DNA from: Amia ocellicauda
Lineage: Eukaryota; Chordata; Actinopteri; Amiiformes; Amiidae
NCBI RefSeq assembly: GCF_036373705.1
Contig: NW_027102663.1
Span: 186,001 to 250,000 of the forward strand
Reading direction: 5' to 3'
Length of the DNA: 64,000 nt
Position numbers and translations under genes: made by a program. Positions 9,601-18,348 of the stretch are shown here, in pieces (position 1 is the stretch's first letter; each line of letters opens with the position of its first letter). Below the pieces are notes generated by a model that was not told the DNA's origin, did no database searches, and worked only from the letters and a program-made list of their open reading frames with translations.

Positions 9601-9907
9601 TTGTTTCAGGGGGTCCTAAGACGCATACAGAACGGCTGCGGGTAAGACCTGTATGAAAGTTAAGGGTTTCACTCTGAACCATTGTAACAACAAGCTCATT
9701 AACATCAAGTCTCTGACGACCCTGGTAGAAAGTTTTGTAACCGAGAAAGACGCGCCTCCTCGTGAGATTATTACAGCCGGAAATCAAATCTATCGCAATA
9801 AAAAGGGGTACACGTTGGAAAATAGATCACTAAACAAACGGTTCAGGGTGGTGTACAATAAAAGAGTCTTGAAGACTGATTATACCACTCTGCCTTATGG
9901 ATATTAG
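6622..9907 (+). pseudogene. POLB: protein-primed family B DNA polymerase, broken (E1)
   Basis: This enzyme would copy the linear element from protein-primed ends. In order it has an N-terminal domain, a Cys/His-rich region (about 7050-7400), exonuclease motifs I (from 7433), II (HNAKGYDSY, 7590-7628) and III (YCKND, 7979-8002), Pol motif A (DFTSLYP, 8653-8673), motif B (about 9197-9230) and motif C (YHDTDSV, 9483-9503). Breaks: one base lost near 7431, TAA at 7725-7727, TAG at 8955-8957, and four bases lost near 9622. The frame is open upstream to about 6543. The 3' end overlaps the ATPase start by 11 bases. Confidence 0.9.
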
Positions 9908-10568
9908 TGGTGGTTTTGATAACAGACTTCAACACCCTTTCTCCTGTATTATAGCCGGTCCCTCCAATTCGGGGAAGAGCTATCTTATAAAGAACATCAT
10001 AGAAGATGTGGACGCAACCGTGTCCCAAGCTCTTGACAACATAGTGTGGTGTTACTCTTGCTGGCAACCTCTCTACGATGATTTGGCTTCGAAAAAAAAT
10101 AATCTGTAATTTGTGCAAGGTCTCCCCGCCTCGTTGTGTGATGATGACTTGTTCCCGCCCGGTCAAACTAATCTAGTGATCCTTGATGACCTGATGGAGC
10201 AGGCCGGTGACAACAGTGAAGTGGAAAAAGCTTTCACAAAGTACACTCATCATAGGAATTTAAGTATTATTTATTTAGTTCAAAATCTATTTTTTCAAGG
10301 TAAAAAAAGCCGCTCTATTAATTTATATGCCAATTATATAATTCTTTTTAAAAACCCCAGAGATAAACTACAGGTCACCGTCTTGGCTCGTCAAATGTAC
10401 CCTAACCAGACCAAGTTCTTTTTGGAGGCATTTGAGGATGCCACCAAAAAACCCTACGGGTACTTGATTGCGGACTTAAAAGCACAAACCCCAGAAGACT
10501 TTCGCCTCAGAACAGGTTTGTGCCCGCCCGATTGGCCGGCAGTGTATGTGCTAAAGAAAAGGAAATAA
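9897..10568 (+). pseudogene. ATP: A32/FtsK-type genome packaging ATPase with nonsense codon (E1)
   Basis: This is the packaging motor ATPase of the capsid. Walker A (GPSNSGKS, residues 21-28) is intact and Walker B (LVILDD, 93-98) lies downstream of the break. TAA at 10107-10109 replaces the AAA codon of E2 and E3 and cuts the 223-aa protein at residue 70. The start ATG overlaps the polymerase stop (ATGGATATTAG). Confidence 0.85.
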
Positions 10569-10574
10569 ATAAGA

Positions 10575-10910
10575 ATGTCTGTTCGGATTAAAAGAAATCT
10601 GCCACTTTTGCAAATGTTATTTGAGGGGAGCCCGCGCCATAGGAAAGCTGTTCTGGCAGGGGCCCCCTCGGATTTGATCGAGACCCTGTGTGAAATAGCT
10701 TTTAACATCTTACGCGGTAATATACCCCTAACCCCTTCTCAACATTCTAAACTCAAAAAACAAAAAGCGGTTATCAAGATCATCGCTAATAAGAAGTATT
10801 CTATTAAAAGAAAAAGAAAGAAGATTAATCAAACCGGGGGTTTTATAGGACCGCTGTTGAGCATAGCCGTGCCTTTCCTAACCAGTCTTCTAGCTTCCAG
10901 AGTGGGTTAA
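10575..10910 (+). CDS. small basic protein with hydrophobic tail (111 aa, E1)
   Basis: The protein has a basic stretch (KRKRKKINQ, about 78-86) followed by a hydrophobic C-terminus (FIGPLLSIAVPFLTSLLAS, 90-108). Small proteins of this design lie beside the ATPase in many Polinton/adintovirus genomes and are taken as virion core or membrane-active proteins, loosely like adenovirus protein X. The start is six bases after the ATPase stop. It is intact in E1, E2 and E3, and broken in E4. Confidence 0.65.
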   Translation: MSVRIKRNLPLLQMLFEGSPRHRKAVLAGAPSDLIETLCEIAFNILRGNIPLTPSQHSKLKKQKAVIKIIANKKYSIKRKRKKINQTGGFIGPLLSIAVPFLTSLLASRVG

Positions 10911-10912
10911 TA

Positions 10913-11654
10913 ATGGAATATGCTCAGAAAATGTTTTTGATCCCTCAGGAGCAGCTTGAGAAACTGAGAAAAAATGTTGTCGGGCCAGAGCCCATTAGAC
11001 AAATGGCCGAAAACAACCTGGAATCTGAAATGAAAGCTATACAGGCCAGGGCCGATTTAAATCAGTATTCCAAAGCCCAGTTGTATACCAACATGTTACA
11101 GCGCTACCTCCGTCTGGTTAGACAGGGTGAAAAAGATCAATACATTTTAACTTTAACCATGGCCTCTCAAGAAAATGGTTCTGGGGCTGATGCGGGGGGT
11201 TCGGTTGATAAAGATGTTGCGGTGACCGAACCTGTTGAGAGTTCAGAGGGAGATGTTGTAACGGATGTTTTGAGAAACATGCCGGCCAGAAGCAAAAGAC
11301 ATGCAGAATATATCCTGCACAAAATGGTTCAGAAACCGCGGGTAACGGCTTGGAATGAACAGGGTGAATTTGTTTTTAAGGGACAACTGATCAAAGGTTC
11401 ACACGTTTGATTTGTTGAAGAGTGTCACTAGCACTAATAAGGTACCCGATAGTCGCCGACCTGTAGGCTGGAATGCTTTCCTACAGGTGATGGCCTGTCT
11501 GAACATGCCCCAATCAACAGTTCCTAACCAGGAAACGCGATAAAAAATCCATCTGTGTAAAGAGGTGGAGCCTGATCTGACTCCGATATCTCATTACTCT
11601 GACCGTGCTGAGCGACCATCCTCAGGATCTATCCATCGTTGGGAAGCTTATTAA
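10913..11654 (+). pseudogene. conserved element protein (247 aa in E2/E3), frameshifted (E1)
   Basis: The N-terminal half is helical and polar, and the C-terminal half has a GEFVFKGQLIKGSH motif followed by PVGWNAFLQA. This pairing recurs in proteins encoded next to the ATPase of fish Polintons; its role is unknown and may be virion-related. In E1 two bases are missing near 11404, so the frame ends at 11410 after 165 codons. The intact stop would be at 11652-11654. Confidence 0.65.
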
Positions 11655-11825
11655 TCTCATGTTTTTATTTGTCTCCCCTGTAAATAATGACCCGACAAAC
11701 AATTTTTTTTTTTTTTTTTCAAATGTTGTACATTTATTTATACCATAACCCATGCTTTGTATAAGAATTGTGTTGAATAAAAACAAAACTAATGATTCAA
11801 AGGCTGTTTTCATTATTTTTTCACC
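11655..11825. terminator. convergent poly(A) region (E1)
   Basis: The left (+) and right (-) gene blocks meet here. AATAAA at 11776-11781 serves the + transcripts, and TTTATT at 11733-11738 is AATAAA on the - strand for the capsid/protease transcripts. A long T tract follows 11702. No gene is seen. Confidence 0.6.
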
Positions 11826-12383
11826 TTAACACGCATGACATCTTTTAAAATCCTCACAAGAACACCCCATCTGTATACATGGCTGGCTAGGGTCGTAAGT
11901 CATTGTGTTATAAGGGGGGGTCCACAGTGTCCTGACAAACTCTGCCACTTTTTTATCATTTTGGCCTAAATCCTCACTGTACAAGGCCATAATATCGGGG
12001 TATGACCTTCCTTTAGATCTATGATATAAGAAAAACACACAGTGTTGACCACAAGTGAAGGTCTGAAGACTTTGTACTTGACGACCGCTGTAAATGGTTT
12101 CTTGACAGTTGTTGAGCAGAAAGTTATTGATCTTCCGAGGGAAAGGTCTGAAATCCGGGGGGTTTCCATAGGAATCAAAAAATTCACCACGGTGGTCCTC
12201 CCTTAGATAAATAGCCAGCCAATGTTCTCCGGGCATATTTTTAGGGTGTGTGTTGATTATGTACATTGCAGGTAAATTCTTGATCTTAAATTTAGGCAGC
12301 TGATCGCAGGCGTAGACTCCTTGAAACAGTTTCCGTGAGCTGGCCAGGGAATTCATGATGTGGTTGAGCTCTCTGGTGTTCAT
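11826..12383 (-). CDS. PRO: adenain-type cysteine protease (E1)
   Basis: This is the maturation protease that would cleave capsid precursor proteins. From the MNTREL start it has 185 residues, with His54 (GEHWLAIY), Asp70 (FFDSYG), a Gln near 107 and Cys115 (CGQHC), in the order and spacing of adenovirus protease. It is intact. A second in-frame ATG at 12398 lies inside the capsid gene. I prefer 12383 because in E2 and E3 the capsid stop and this ATG form TAAAATG. Confidence 0.9.
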   Translation of the reverse strand: MNTRELNHIMNSLASSRKLFQGVYACDQLPKFKIKNLPAMYIINTHPKNMPGEHWLAIYLREDHRGEFFDSYGNPPDFRPFPRKINNFLLNNCQETIYSGRQVQSLQTFTCGQHCVFFLYHRSKGRSYPDIMALYSEDLGQNDKKVAEFVRTLWTPPYNTMTYDPSQPCIQMGCSCEDFKRCHAC

Positions 12384-13692
12384 TTTTATAATAATCATAC
12401 AGAACGTTTCTCCTCTGATTCACCTCAATAATGTTGTCAAACACAGCATACACGACCATGTTTACAGTGCGTGGTAGAGGCTGCTTGAAACGCATCTCCA
12501 AACGCATATTGCCCGTCTTCATCAGTGAAAAATGTTGTCCACACTCTTCGTCAGGGGTCAGGTTGAAACCGTACAGGGTGTAACCGCTGCAGTATTCCCG
12601 GCGATCGATCAGCAGAGTTTGATCCTTGAGATGGCGACCCGTAGCCAGTACTAGACTGTAATATTCACGAACCGCATTGCCGTTTTCAAAGTCAGGTTGA
12701 AAAGGTCTGGATGGAACCTGCACACCATCGACGTACAACGCAATAAATTCCGGGTTATAATGTTTAAAGTTAAAGGGGTTCTTGTTGTAAACCCCGGTAA
12801 ATGCATCATTATCCACGAGACCTATAATAACCTGTTTTGGGAGCTGTCCTAGAAACAGATTTTCCTGGTTCATCACCCGTGTCCCTGCGGGGATACTGTG
12901 GACTTTCATATAGACTCTTTCGATCGGGTACTCGGCGTTTTCCGTCATTAACGCCTGCGCGTGTCCTAGTTTAACCGCCGGGAAGACGGACACTTTTTTC
13001 ACAAACAGCGAGGCCGATAATATGGTCAGTTTATATTTTTCCGTATCAGGGGTCATCAGACAAAAAGCACTTTTACTACGGATCATTTTAATTTTAATGT
13101 CTACCCCGTTGAGCATGAGTTTTTCTTGGAAAAATATGTCTGCATGGATATGCCCCATTAGCTCAAAGGTCCTCCCTTCTGTTGAAGAGGCCGTTCTTTT
13201 TTGCAAACCCTTATTGAGTCCCTCTGGATCCTTATCGTCCATAGCTACCGGGATGTCTTTGAAGAAAAGGCCGGGGCTGAACTGTTTGCTTAGGGTCTCC
13301 TCACTATAATTAAGGATACACTCCATCATGGCTCTATAGGGGTAAGTATTGCTGCTTTGACTAATGAGCCGATCTCCAAGGGTCACATCCACCTGTGAAA
13401 ACATGGTGGCCACCGGGTAATTGATGACCCCAGCGTTGGCCGTCTTCTCGATTGCATCGCCATCCTCATCAGTCACTTTACAGTTCATTAAAATAAATGT
13501 GTTATTCAAATCAATATAATCCTCGCCATTGCCAGCTATAAAAAACTCCAGAGGGGCCGTGTCTGAAATTGCAGAAAGAGGGGGAATCTCTACATATATG
13601 ATCTTATCTATACTCGTTTGAGTGTATGGAACTGTAAACAGATCCAGTTCTGATTTGACGCATTCTTCCGATAGACTGTGGACAAAAGACAT
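12292..13692 (-). CDS. major capsid protein, double jelly-roll, stop lost (E1)
   Basis: This is the hexon-like major capsid protein. The ATG at 13692 lies two bases after the stop of the protein VI-like gene. The protein has the beta-rich length (435 aa before extension) and motifs such as NTYPYRAMMECILNY and LPRTVNMVVYAVFDN typical of Polinton capsid proteins. In E1 the normal TAA (12385-12387) is AAA, so the frame runs on for about 31 residues into the protease gene in another frame and stops at 12292. Confidence 0.85.
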   Translation of the reverse strand: MSFVHSLSEECVKSELDLFTVPYTQTSIDKIIYVEIPPLSAISDTAPLEFFIAGNGEDYIDLNNTFILMNCKVTDEDGDAIEKTANAGVINYPVATMFSQVDVTLGDRLISQSSNTYPYRAMMECILNYSEETLSKQFSPGLFFKDIPVAMDDKDPEGLNKGLQKRTASSTEGRTFELMGHIHADIFFQEKLMLNGVDIKIKMIRSKSAFCLMTPDTEKYKLTILSASLFVKKVSVFPAVKLGHAQALMTENAEYPIERVYMKVHSIPAGTRVMNQENLFLGQLPKQVIIGLVDNDAFTGVYNKNPFNFKHYNPEFIALYVDGVQVPSRPFQPDFENGNAVREYYSLVLATGRHLKDQTLLIDRREYCSGYTLYGFNLTPDEECGQHFSLMKTGNMRLEMRFKQPLPRTVNMVVYAVFDNIIEVNQRRNVLYDYYKNEHQRAQPHHEFPGQLTETVSRSLRLRSAA

Positions 13693-13694
13693 GT

Positions 13695-14183
13695 TTAAAA
13701 GATGTATCCTGAGGCTCTATTTTTCTTTCTTTGAGACTTTCTTTTTGCAGGTTTTTTCTTGTGCTGCTTCCTTCTCCGAGTGTATCCACGATATGTTGGA
13801 GAATGAGAGATTCTTCGTTTTTTGTTAGCCACGAATCTTCGTCGCCCTGGTGGACACATGCTGTTTCTTCTTTTACCCCCCCTCCTCGCCATTACCATGA
13901 GACCCGAACCCTCCTGATGCTCATGGCTAGCTGCCCGGTTCATAACATTGGTGAACAAGTCACTAACAATATTTTTAGCCGCTTATTTCAAGTGGGGTCT
14001 GGCTATAGCAAAGCCTCTCTTAAGCAGGGGTACGGCCATTCTAAAGAGACCACGAAAGAGTCCCCCTAGACCGGCGCCATACATTGTGGGGGCTCCTACA
14101 AAACCGGGCAAGCCGTTCCCGGCTTGCATCTTGTAATAATCCACATAGGCGCTAGGATCTACATAACCCCTCGAGGTAGCCAT
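13695..14183 (-). pseudogene. protein VI/X-like basic virion protein with nonsense codon (E1)
   Basis: The protein starts MATSRGYVD and has a Gly-rich amphipathic segment (GLGGLFRGLFRMAVPLLKRG), a central helix, and a very basic tail rich in KKK/RRR ending GYIF. This design fits a membrane-lytic or genome-binding minor virion protein. TAA at about 13983-13985 interrupts it after PHLK; the other copies read Ser there. In E1 the basic tail is otherwise in frame up to the capsid start. Confidence 0.7.
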
Positions 14184-14184
14184 T

Positions 14185-14917
14185 TTAATAATGTACACAC
14201 TGTTTCAGGGGTCGAAAATGTAGTTTGACATTAACTTTACCGAAGCGGAAGGGTACGTTGATATTCTGATCCGATTTTACTTCGATCGTGATGTTGTCAA
14301 AGTGGGTCTTTGAGACTGGTACGTAGTGTGGTTTGTCATAAGTAATTGTGACCATGTCATTGCTTTTACCTTTAATAAGTACATTTCTCAAAAGGGGGAC
14401 ATAACTATCCCCGACCCTCTGGTGGGTTATGATATCCGTATACACATAAAGAGTATAAAAGCCGCCCCACCACTTCTGAGAACCTGCTCTCTGTGTCAGA
14501 ATAGAACCCTAATATACGCCCCAGTTGGCCGCTGGTTTGAATGCTAATACCTGGTTTTGACACCTTGTACACTCTGTTTTTAATAGGGTTGTAATATAGC
14601 TTGATGTTGGGGGTGCCTTCTGAGAACTGTTTATGCATCTCATCTAATATTTTATCCACATTGTCATAATAACCTCCTTGTATCGTGAATGTCCATTGAC
14701 TCTTTTTAACATCATCAAAAATGGCGAAGGTGGCATCCTTATCTTGTAAAACAGCCCAAGTGTAAGGATACTGTATTTCCGCCAACCCCACTTCCCACGA
14801 CACCCTTAGATCTATAGATTTTCCAAATTGTACCGTGTAACTGGATATTTCATTTTTAGGGTATATATCGAGAGAGGCGTTACTGGGTAGAGTCACGTAG
14901 AAGCCTCCTGATTCCAT
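14185..14917 (-). pseudogene. minor capsid (penton) protein, frameshifted (E1)
   Basis: Single jelly-roll penton protein of the vertex. I take MESGGFYVTLPSNAS at 14917 as the start; the frame is open further upstream (ATG at 14959). The first frame ends at 14405, and the remaining C-terminal part (from about YTLYVYTDIITHQ) continues in another frame to the stop at 14185. The same split is present in E2, E3 and E4. The stop is followed by A and the ATG of the protein VI-like gene (TAAAATG). Confidence 0.8.
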
Positions 14918-14963
14918 CTTGAGAATCGAAAGTAATGCCCCCATCACACCCGCGGGCATGTTG

Positions 14964-16055
14964 TTATAAGGATTGAATATCGCAAACCTGTTGTTCCGGG
15001 ACCCAACTATTGAACTTTTCAGGCCATCCAAGCCATTTCATCAACACATATTTTTTCCGGTTCTGGGTTTTTTCATCTAATATCTTTTCAACTCTGTATA
15101 CACTGTCTTTACCCACAATAATTTTTTGTAACTTGGCTTCGTAAAACGTTCCTTCTATATCCTCCCCGTCATAGTCTTTTAACCGGTACACGGGGGGGTC
15201 TCTAGCCAACTGTTCGGTAACTGTAAAATATTCGTCAGAAAATGTTTGTTCATAACCTTTGGCAAAAGTACTCCTTAGCTTTGAAACGCGAACCACATCA
15301 CCGATGTTGAACTTATAAGTAGTTTTTCCCTTCTTAATAAATGGTCCGTATAATTTTTTATAGACCTTAAAAGAATTACTTTGATCAACATCTATAGGCT
15401 TCATTTTAATACTGGTGTGATACCCTTGGTTGTAAGCATCGATAAAATCTTGAACTTTATCAAAATACTTGAACGTGTTGACCGCTGTAAAATATCTCCA
15501 TATTTTGGTCTTCATGGTGCGGTTAAACATCTCCACTACCGATGCCTTAAGCTCATTACCGGTGGTGAAATGATGTATTTTGTGTCTCTTCAGTAGATTC
15601 TGAAATTCTCTGGTGAGAAACTCTTTTCCTTTATCAGTCTGCAGTTTTTTAGGACATCGACCCTGGGACAATATATCCTCAAAGGCCCTTGTCACCGCCC
15701 GACCTGTTTTATTATGTAGAATGCGAGCCCAGGCATATTTTGATAACACATCGATACACATCAACATCAATTTGTGACCATTGTTATGTTTTGATAAATT
15801 TGACATATCGACTAGATCCATTTGCCATTGTGAGTCTATGTCAGTTGCATATACGCAGTTTCTTTTAAAGTTAATCCTGAGAGGTTTATGTAAGGTATAG
15901 GCGTCTTGTTCCCGTAACCATTCTGAAACAACCACATCATTAACCTTCACTCCGGCCTCAGCGAGTCCTCTTTGAAAACCCTTCTTACCCGCCAAACCCC
16001 CAATCTTGGCTGGGTTGTAGTATAGTTCCTGCATTTGGGGAGCTTGCCGAGTCAT
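14964..16055 (-). CDS. INT: DDE integrase with chromodomain (E1)
   Basis: Retrovirus-like integrase that would insert the linear DNA. From MTRQAP (16055) it has 363 residues: DDE core with Asp80 (WQMDLVD), Asp141 (LQTDKGKEF) and Glu175 (SVVEMFNRT), an SH3-like region, and a C-terminal chromodomain (about 310-355, VYRVEKIL...KWLGW). No clear HHCC zinc finger is seen. This is the only unbroken integrase in the window, though it carries Met where E2, E3 and E4 have Arg after the catalytic Glu. A TATA box at 16095-16102 places transcription start below the GTG at 16073. Confidence 0.9.
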   Translation of the reverse strand: MTRQAPQMQELYYNPAKIGGLAGKKGFQRGLAEAGVKVNDVVVSEWLREQDAYTLHKPLRINFKRNCVYATDIDSQWQMDLVDMSNLSKHNNGHKLMLMCIDVLSKYAWARILHNKTGRAVTRAFEDILSQGRCPKKLQTDKGKEFLTREFQNLLKRHKIHHFTTGNELKASVVEMFNRTMKTKIWRYFTAVNTFKYFDKVQDFIDAYNQGYHTSIKMKPIDVDQSNSFKVYKKLYGPFIKKGKTTYKFNIGDVVRVSKLRSTFAKGYEQTFSDEYFTVTEQLARDPPVYRLKDYDGEDIEGTFYEAKLQKIIVGKDSVYRVEKILDEKTQNRKKYVLMKWLGWPEKFNSWVPEQQVCDIQSL

Positions 16056-16227
16056 TCTGTCAAATAACCACACAGACCCACACTATGCGCAAAGTTTTTA
16101 TACAAGGTTTTTTATTCAACTTCAGGAGAGCAGATACCCCTTTTTAGACATTTGAGAAAAGTATAACATACACAACAATTTTTTCTACGGTCCAGACAAA
16201 AAGAAATCAGATGATTGGTTACTTGAT
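16056..16227 (-). promoter_or_regulatory. integrase promoter and upstream poly(A) site (E1)
   Basis: On the - strand TATAAAAA (16102-16095) lies about 40 bases before the integrase ATG, and AATAAA (TTTATT near 16109) can end transcripts of the oncoid-like/BH1-like block. The two signals overlap within 20 bases. No gene is seen. Confidence 0.5.
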
Positions 16228-16620
16228 CTATATCAACAAATATACCTGTTTCTTTATCTTGTAGGCACACACCTCAGTTACATATGTAAATAAAACAACA
16301 ATATGACCTATTTTAAAAGTAAACAGAGGTGTATTAAACATGCTCAGTAAAAGGTCATACAGATGTTGATGAAATGGCCTAATATCATTCTTGGCCCCCT
16401 TGAGCGCTTCATCCCAGTGTTCGTACCCCCCGGTCTTTGTTACAGCAGCCATTAACTTTTCCAGGTTTGAAAGTTGATCCTCATCGATGGTTAAATCTGT
16501 AGAGAAAAGGCTCGCGTTGGCTACTTTTCTGTCAAGCACATGGTGTAATAGCGCTCTCAGGTTAGCTGCAGAGTGTTGATGACAGAACCAGTTGCAGAAG
16601 CAGTCCAGAACATTCCCCAT
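16228..16620 (-). CDS. small protein with BH1-like stretch (130 aa, E1)
   Basis: Starts MGNVLDCFCNWFC (ATG 16620), thirteen bases after the stop of the oncoid-like gene. It appears mostly helical. The C-terminal part (FKIGHIVVLFTYVTEVCAYKI) has the pattern of a Bcl-2 BH1 region, though the usual NWGR core is not conserved. By position (after an E1A-like gene) it could be an E1B-19K-type apoptosis inhibitor. That is inference only; no transmembrane tail is present. E1 has the only open copy. Confidence 0.4.
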   Translation of the reverse strand: MGNVLDCFCNWFCHQHSAANLRALLHHVLDRKVANASLFSTDLTIDEDQLSNLEKLMAAVTKTGGYEHWDEALKGAKNDIRPFHQHLYDLLLSMFNTPLFTFKIGHIVVLFTYVTEVCAYKIKKQVYLLI

Positions 16621-16632
16621 GTTCAAAGTCCC

Positions 16633-17481
16633 TTAGTTCAGGTCAGAGTCTGAATCAGTGGCGTAGATGTCGAATTCTTCGTCGCTGCCCCCAGCTTTAA
16701 CTTCTTTACGGAAGAAATAAGCTTTTAGCTTGCCAGCGGTTTTTCTACTCGGCTCATCCAGGTCATTGAGCAGCTGCCCAAGTTTCTCTATTATAAACGG
16801 CTCCTTTTTCAGCTCCAGCAAAATCTCATCTATGATTTTCTGGACTTGTCCCGCAGTGACATGTATGTGGGAGTAAGACAGCGCCTTGATTAGTGCCGGT
16901 TTCAGCCACGGTTTGTTCAGTCTTCTGTAAAACACGTTGAAATAGAACAGGAAATAGTAACGGTCTGGTTCAAACAAACAACTGTGTCTCAACTGACTGG
17001 GGTGATTCACTTCACACCCCCGACAGACTTCTTTCAGAGCTTGGTCGATGAGAGCACTCAGAATATACACCAGGGTGCTTTTAACCACTCTGCTTACTTG
17101 GTCACATACCCCGGGCATAAATCCTGCGTCTTCATCACGCCCCCGGGACAGTCCGATGCTCATTGGGTCGCCTGGTGGTTTGTGGGGTGTTTCTCCATCC
17201 ATTGGACTGACCCCCTGCTGAGACGCACAGACGGTAGACAATTCGGCAAAATCGAGGACCTCCATGAGCTCCAGAGGCTGGGGATCCCCGAGACTCATTT
17301 GGACATCCATCGCACCGCATGTTGTTTCGTCCTGAGGGACCGGGGTCTGAGGTCTTGGAGAGTAACCGCAGTCAAAGGGTTCCAGAGTGTATACAAAATC
17401 TGGGGAATAGAACCAGGGGTGATCCCGGGTTTGAAGAGGCCTGTAGAGCCTGTCGACGTCCGCAGCTTTCAGGTAAGACAT
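16633..17481 (-). CDS. oncoid-like Cys/His-cluster protein (282 aa, E1)
   Basis: The N-terminal ~120 residues are Pro-rich and acidic. A Cys/His cluster follows (Cys153, Cys156, His160, His166, Cys168, around HPSQLRHSC), then an aromatic/helical region, and the protein ends in an acidic DEEFDIYATDSDSD tail. Small early proteins with a CxxC/HxC cluster in this place of adintovirus-like genomes have been compared to E1A-type cell-cycle proteins. I see no LxCxE motif. The gene is open in every copy seen. It is preceded by its own CRE/TATA promoter. Confidence 0.6.
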   Translation of the reverse strand: MSYLKAADVDRLYRPLQTRDHPWFYSPDFVYTLEPFDCGYSPRPQTPVPQDETTCGAMDVQMSLGDPQPLELMEVLDFAELSTVCASQQGVSPMDGETPHKPPGDPMSIGLSRGRDEDAGFMPGVCDQVSRVVKSTLVYILSALIDQALKEVCRGCEVNHPSQLRHSCLFEPDRYYFLFYFNVFYRRLNKPWLKPALIKALSYSHIHVTAGQVQKIIDEILLELKKEPFIIEKLGQLLNDLDEPSRKTAGKLKAYFFRKEVKAGGSDEEFDIYATDSDSDLN

Positions 17482-17559
17482 TCTCTTTAATTTTCAACCA
17501 TGATTGAATTGTTGCGCCTTTTATCCTATCTCTTCACTACGTCACGACACACCGCCCTC
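17482..17559 (-). promoter_or_regulatory. promoter of the oncoid-like gene (E1)
   Basis: GATAAAAG on the - strand near 17518-17527 and TACGTCA at 17538-17544, in the same arrangement as in E0. Confidence 0.45.
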
Positions 17560-18052
17560 TTAGAAGAGAGTAGCCCCTGAGCCGTCAGGCGGCGTCAAAC
17601 ATAATTTCAGTAACCTGTTTTTCTGGATCCTCCACACCCCCTTCAATAGGGTTTGTAATCAGGGTACTGCTAAACAAAACCTTACGATCTGTAGTTAGAG
17701 ATAGACTCTTCACCACTCTACCATAGTTCTGCAAGCTTTCCCATTCACCACCTTTCAAAACCCTGAGTCGGAGACTCCATTTTGCATTCTCTTGGACCCT
17801 CTTGCAAGCCATCTAGAGTCTTATCCACAAGCCCCAGATCTCAATTACCGTCTCAAAAGATTCCAACGTACCCTCCTTCTCTCCCAAAGCAAAAAGCTCC
17901 ACTCCAACATAGCTGGGATCCCTTTTAAAGCGGTAACCCCGTCGAGCCCCCCAGAACAACACCCCGGAGCGTTCAATCTTTAAATTGGTGAGTACAGGAA
18001 CCCTTGCCCGGGATTGTTTCTTGCGGGGTTTCATGTTGATGTCGCTGGACAT
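17560..18052 (-). pseudogene. gene X with two deletions (E1)
   Basis: Relative to the intact gene in E3, about 177 bases are missing near 17590 and about 41 near 17842. The second shifts the frame, so the reading stops at 17813 after 79 codons from the ATG at 18052. Both breakpoints differ from the E0 deletion. Confidence 0.6.
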
Positions 18053-18348
18053 GTTGAAGAAGCGGGATGTTTCTGATGCTGAGAATTAAAGAGGTATTGC
18101 CTAAAAGCAGCGCGGGTTCTTAAATAGAGAGGAGAGTTTCGGGGCATTGCCTTCAGAGGGGTGGGGGTATTTATGGGTGGCCTTGTTGTTCAGGGTTTTA
18201 TGGGTGTACACTTTCTGACGGATATGACGTAGGAATAATTAAGGAAATAACTCTACCTAAAATCACGCCCCCCAATTACGACGTAGGAATATTAATAAGC
18301 TTAGGGCATACATCATAACAAAATAGGCCGCGCCCAAAAAACCCTACT
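18053..18348 (-). promoter_or_regulatory. right-end regulatory region (E1)
   Basis: As in E0, with a TATA-like box upstream of gene X and TGACGTA near 18225. The second site is kept within CGACGTA near 18279, and the third is altered to TACATCA near 18309. No gene is seen. Confidence 0.45.
18343..18348 (-). other. candidate right terminus of E1
   Basis: CCTACT, the inverse of AGTAGG found at the left ends of E2 and E3. The same CCTACT ends E0 (1343-1348) and E3 (50989-50994), each followed by ATCTACTCTTATGTAG of the tRNA spacer. No target-site duplication matches across the element. Confidence 0.35.

Larger units (their letters stand above)
3010..18348 (+). mobile_element. E1: complete-length Polinton/adintovirus-like element
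   Basis: About 15.3 kb running from AGTTGG (3010) to CCTACT (18348). It carries POLB, ATPase, adenain-type protease, double jelly-roll capsid, penton and chromodomain integrase genes, the hallmark set of Polintons and adintoviruses. Integrase, protease, small basic protein, BH1-like and oncoid-like genes are open. Polymerase, ATPase, 247-aa protein, protein VI-like, penton and gene X are broken. Ends are inferred from where similarity between copies gives way to tRNA spacer. Confidence 0.85.

Noticed and set aside
14964-16055. Retrotransposon or retrovirus origin of the integrase
   Set aside because: No reverse transcriptase, gag or LTR is present. The neighbours (POLB, ATPase, capsid genes) place it in a Polinton-type element.
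16633-17481. LxCxE (Rb-binding) motif in the oncoid-like protein
   Set aside because: I searched the translated sequence by eye and found no L-x-C-x-E; the nearest are LSTVCAS and VCRGCE.
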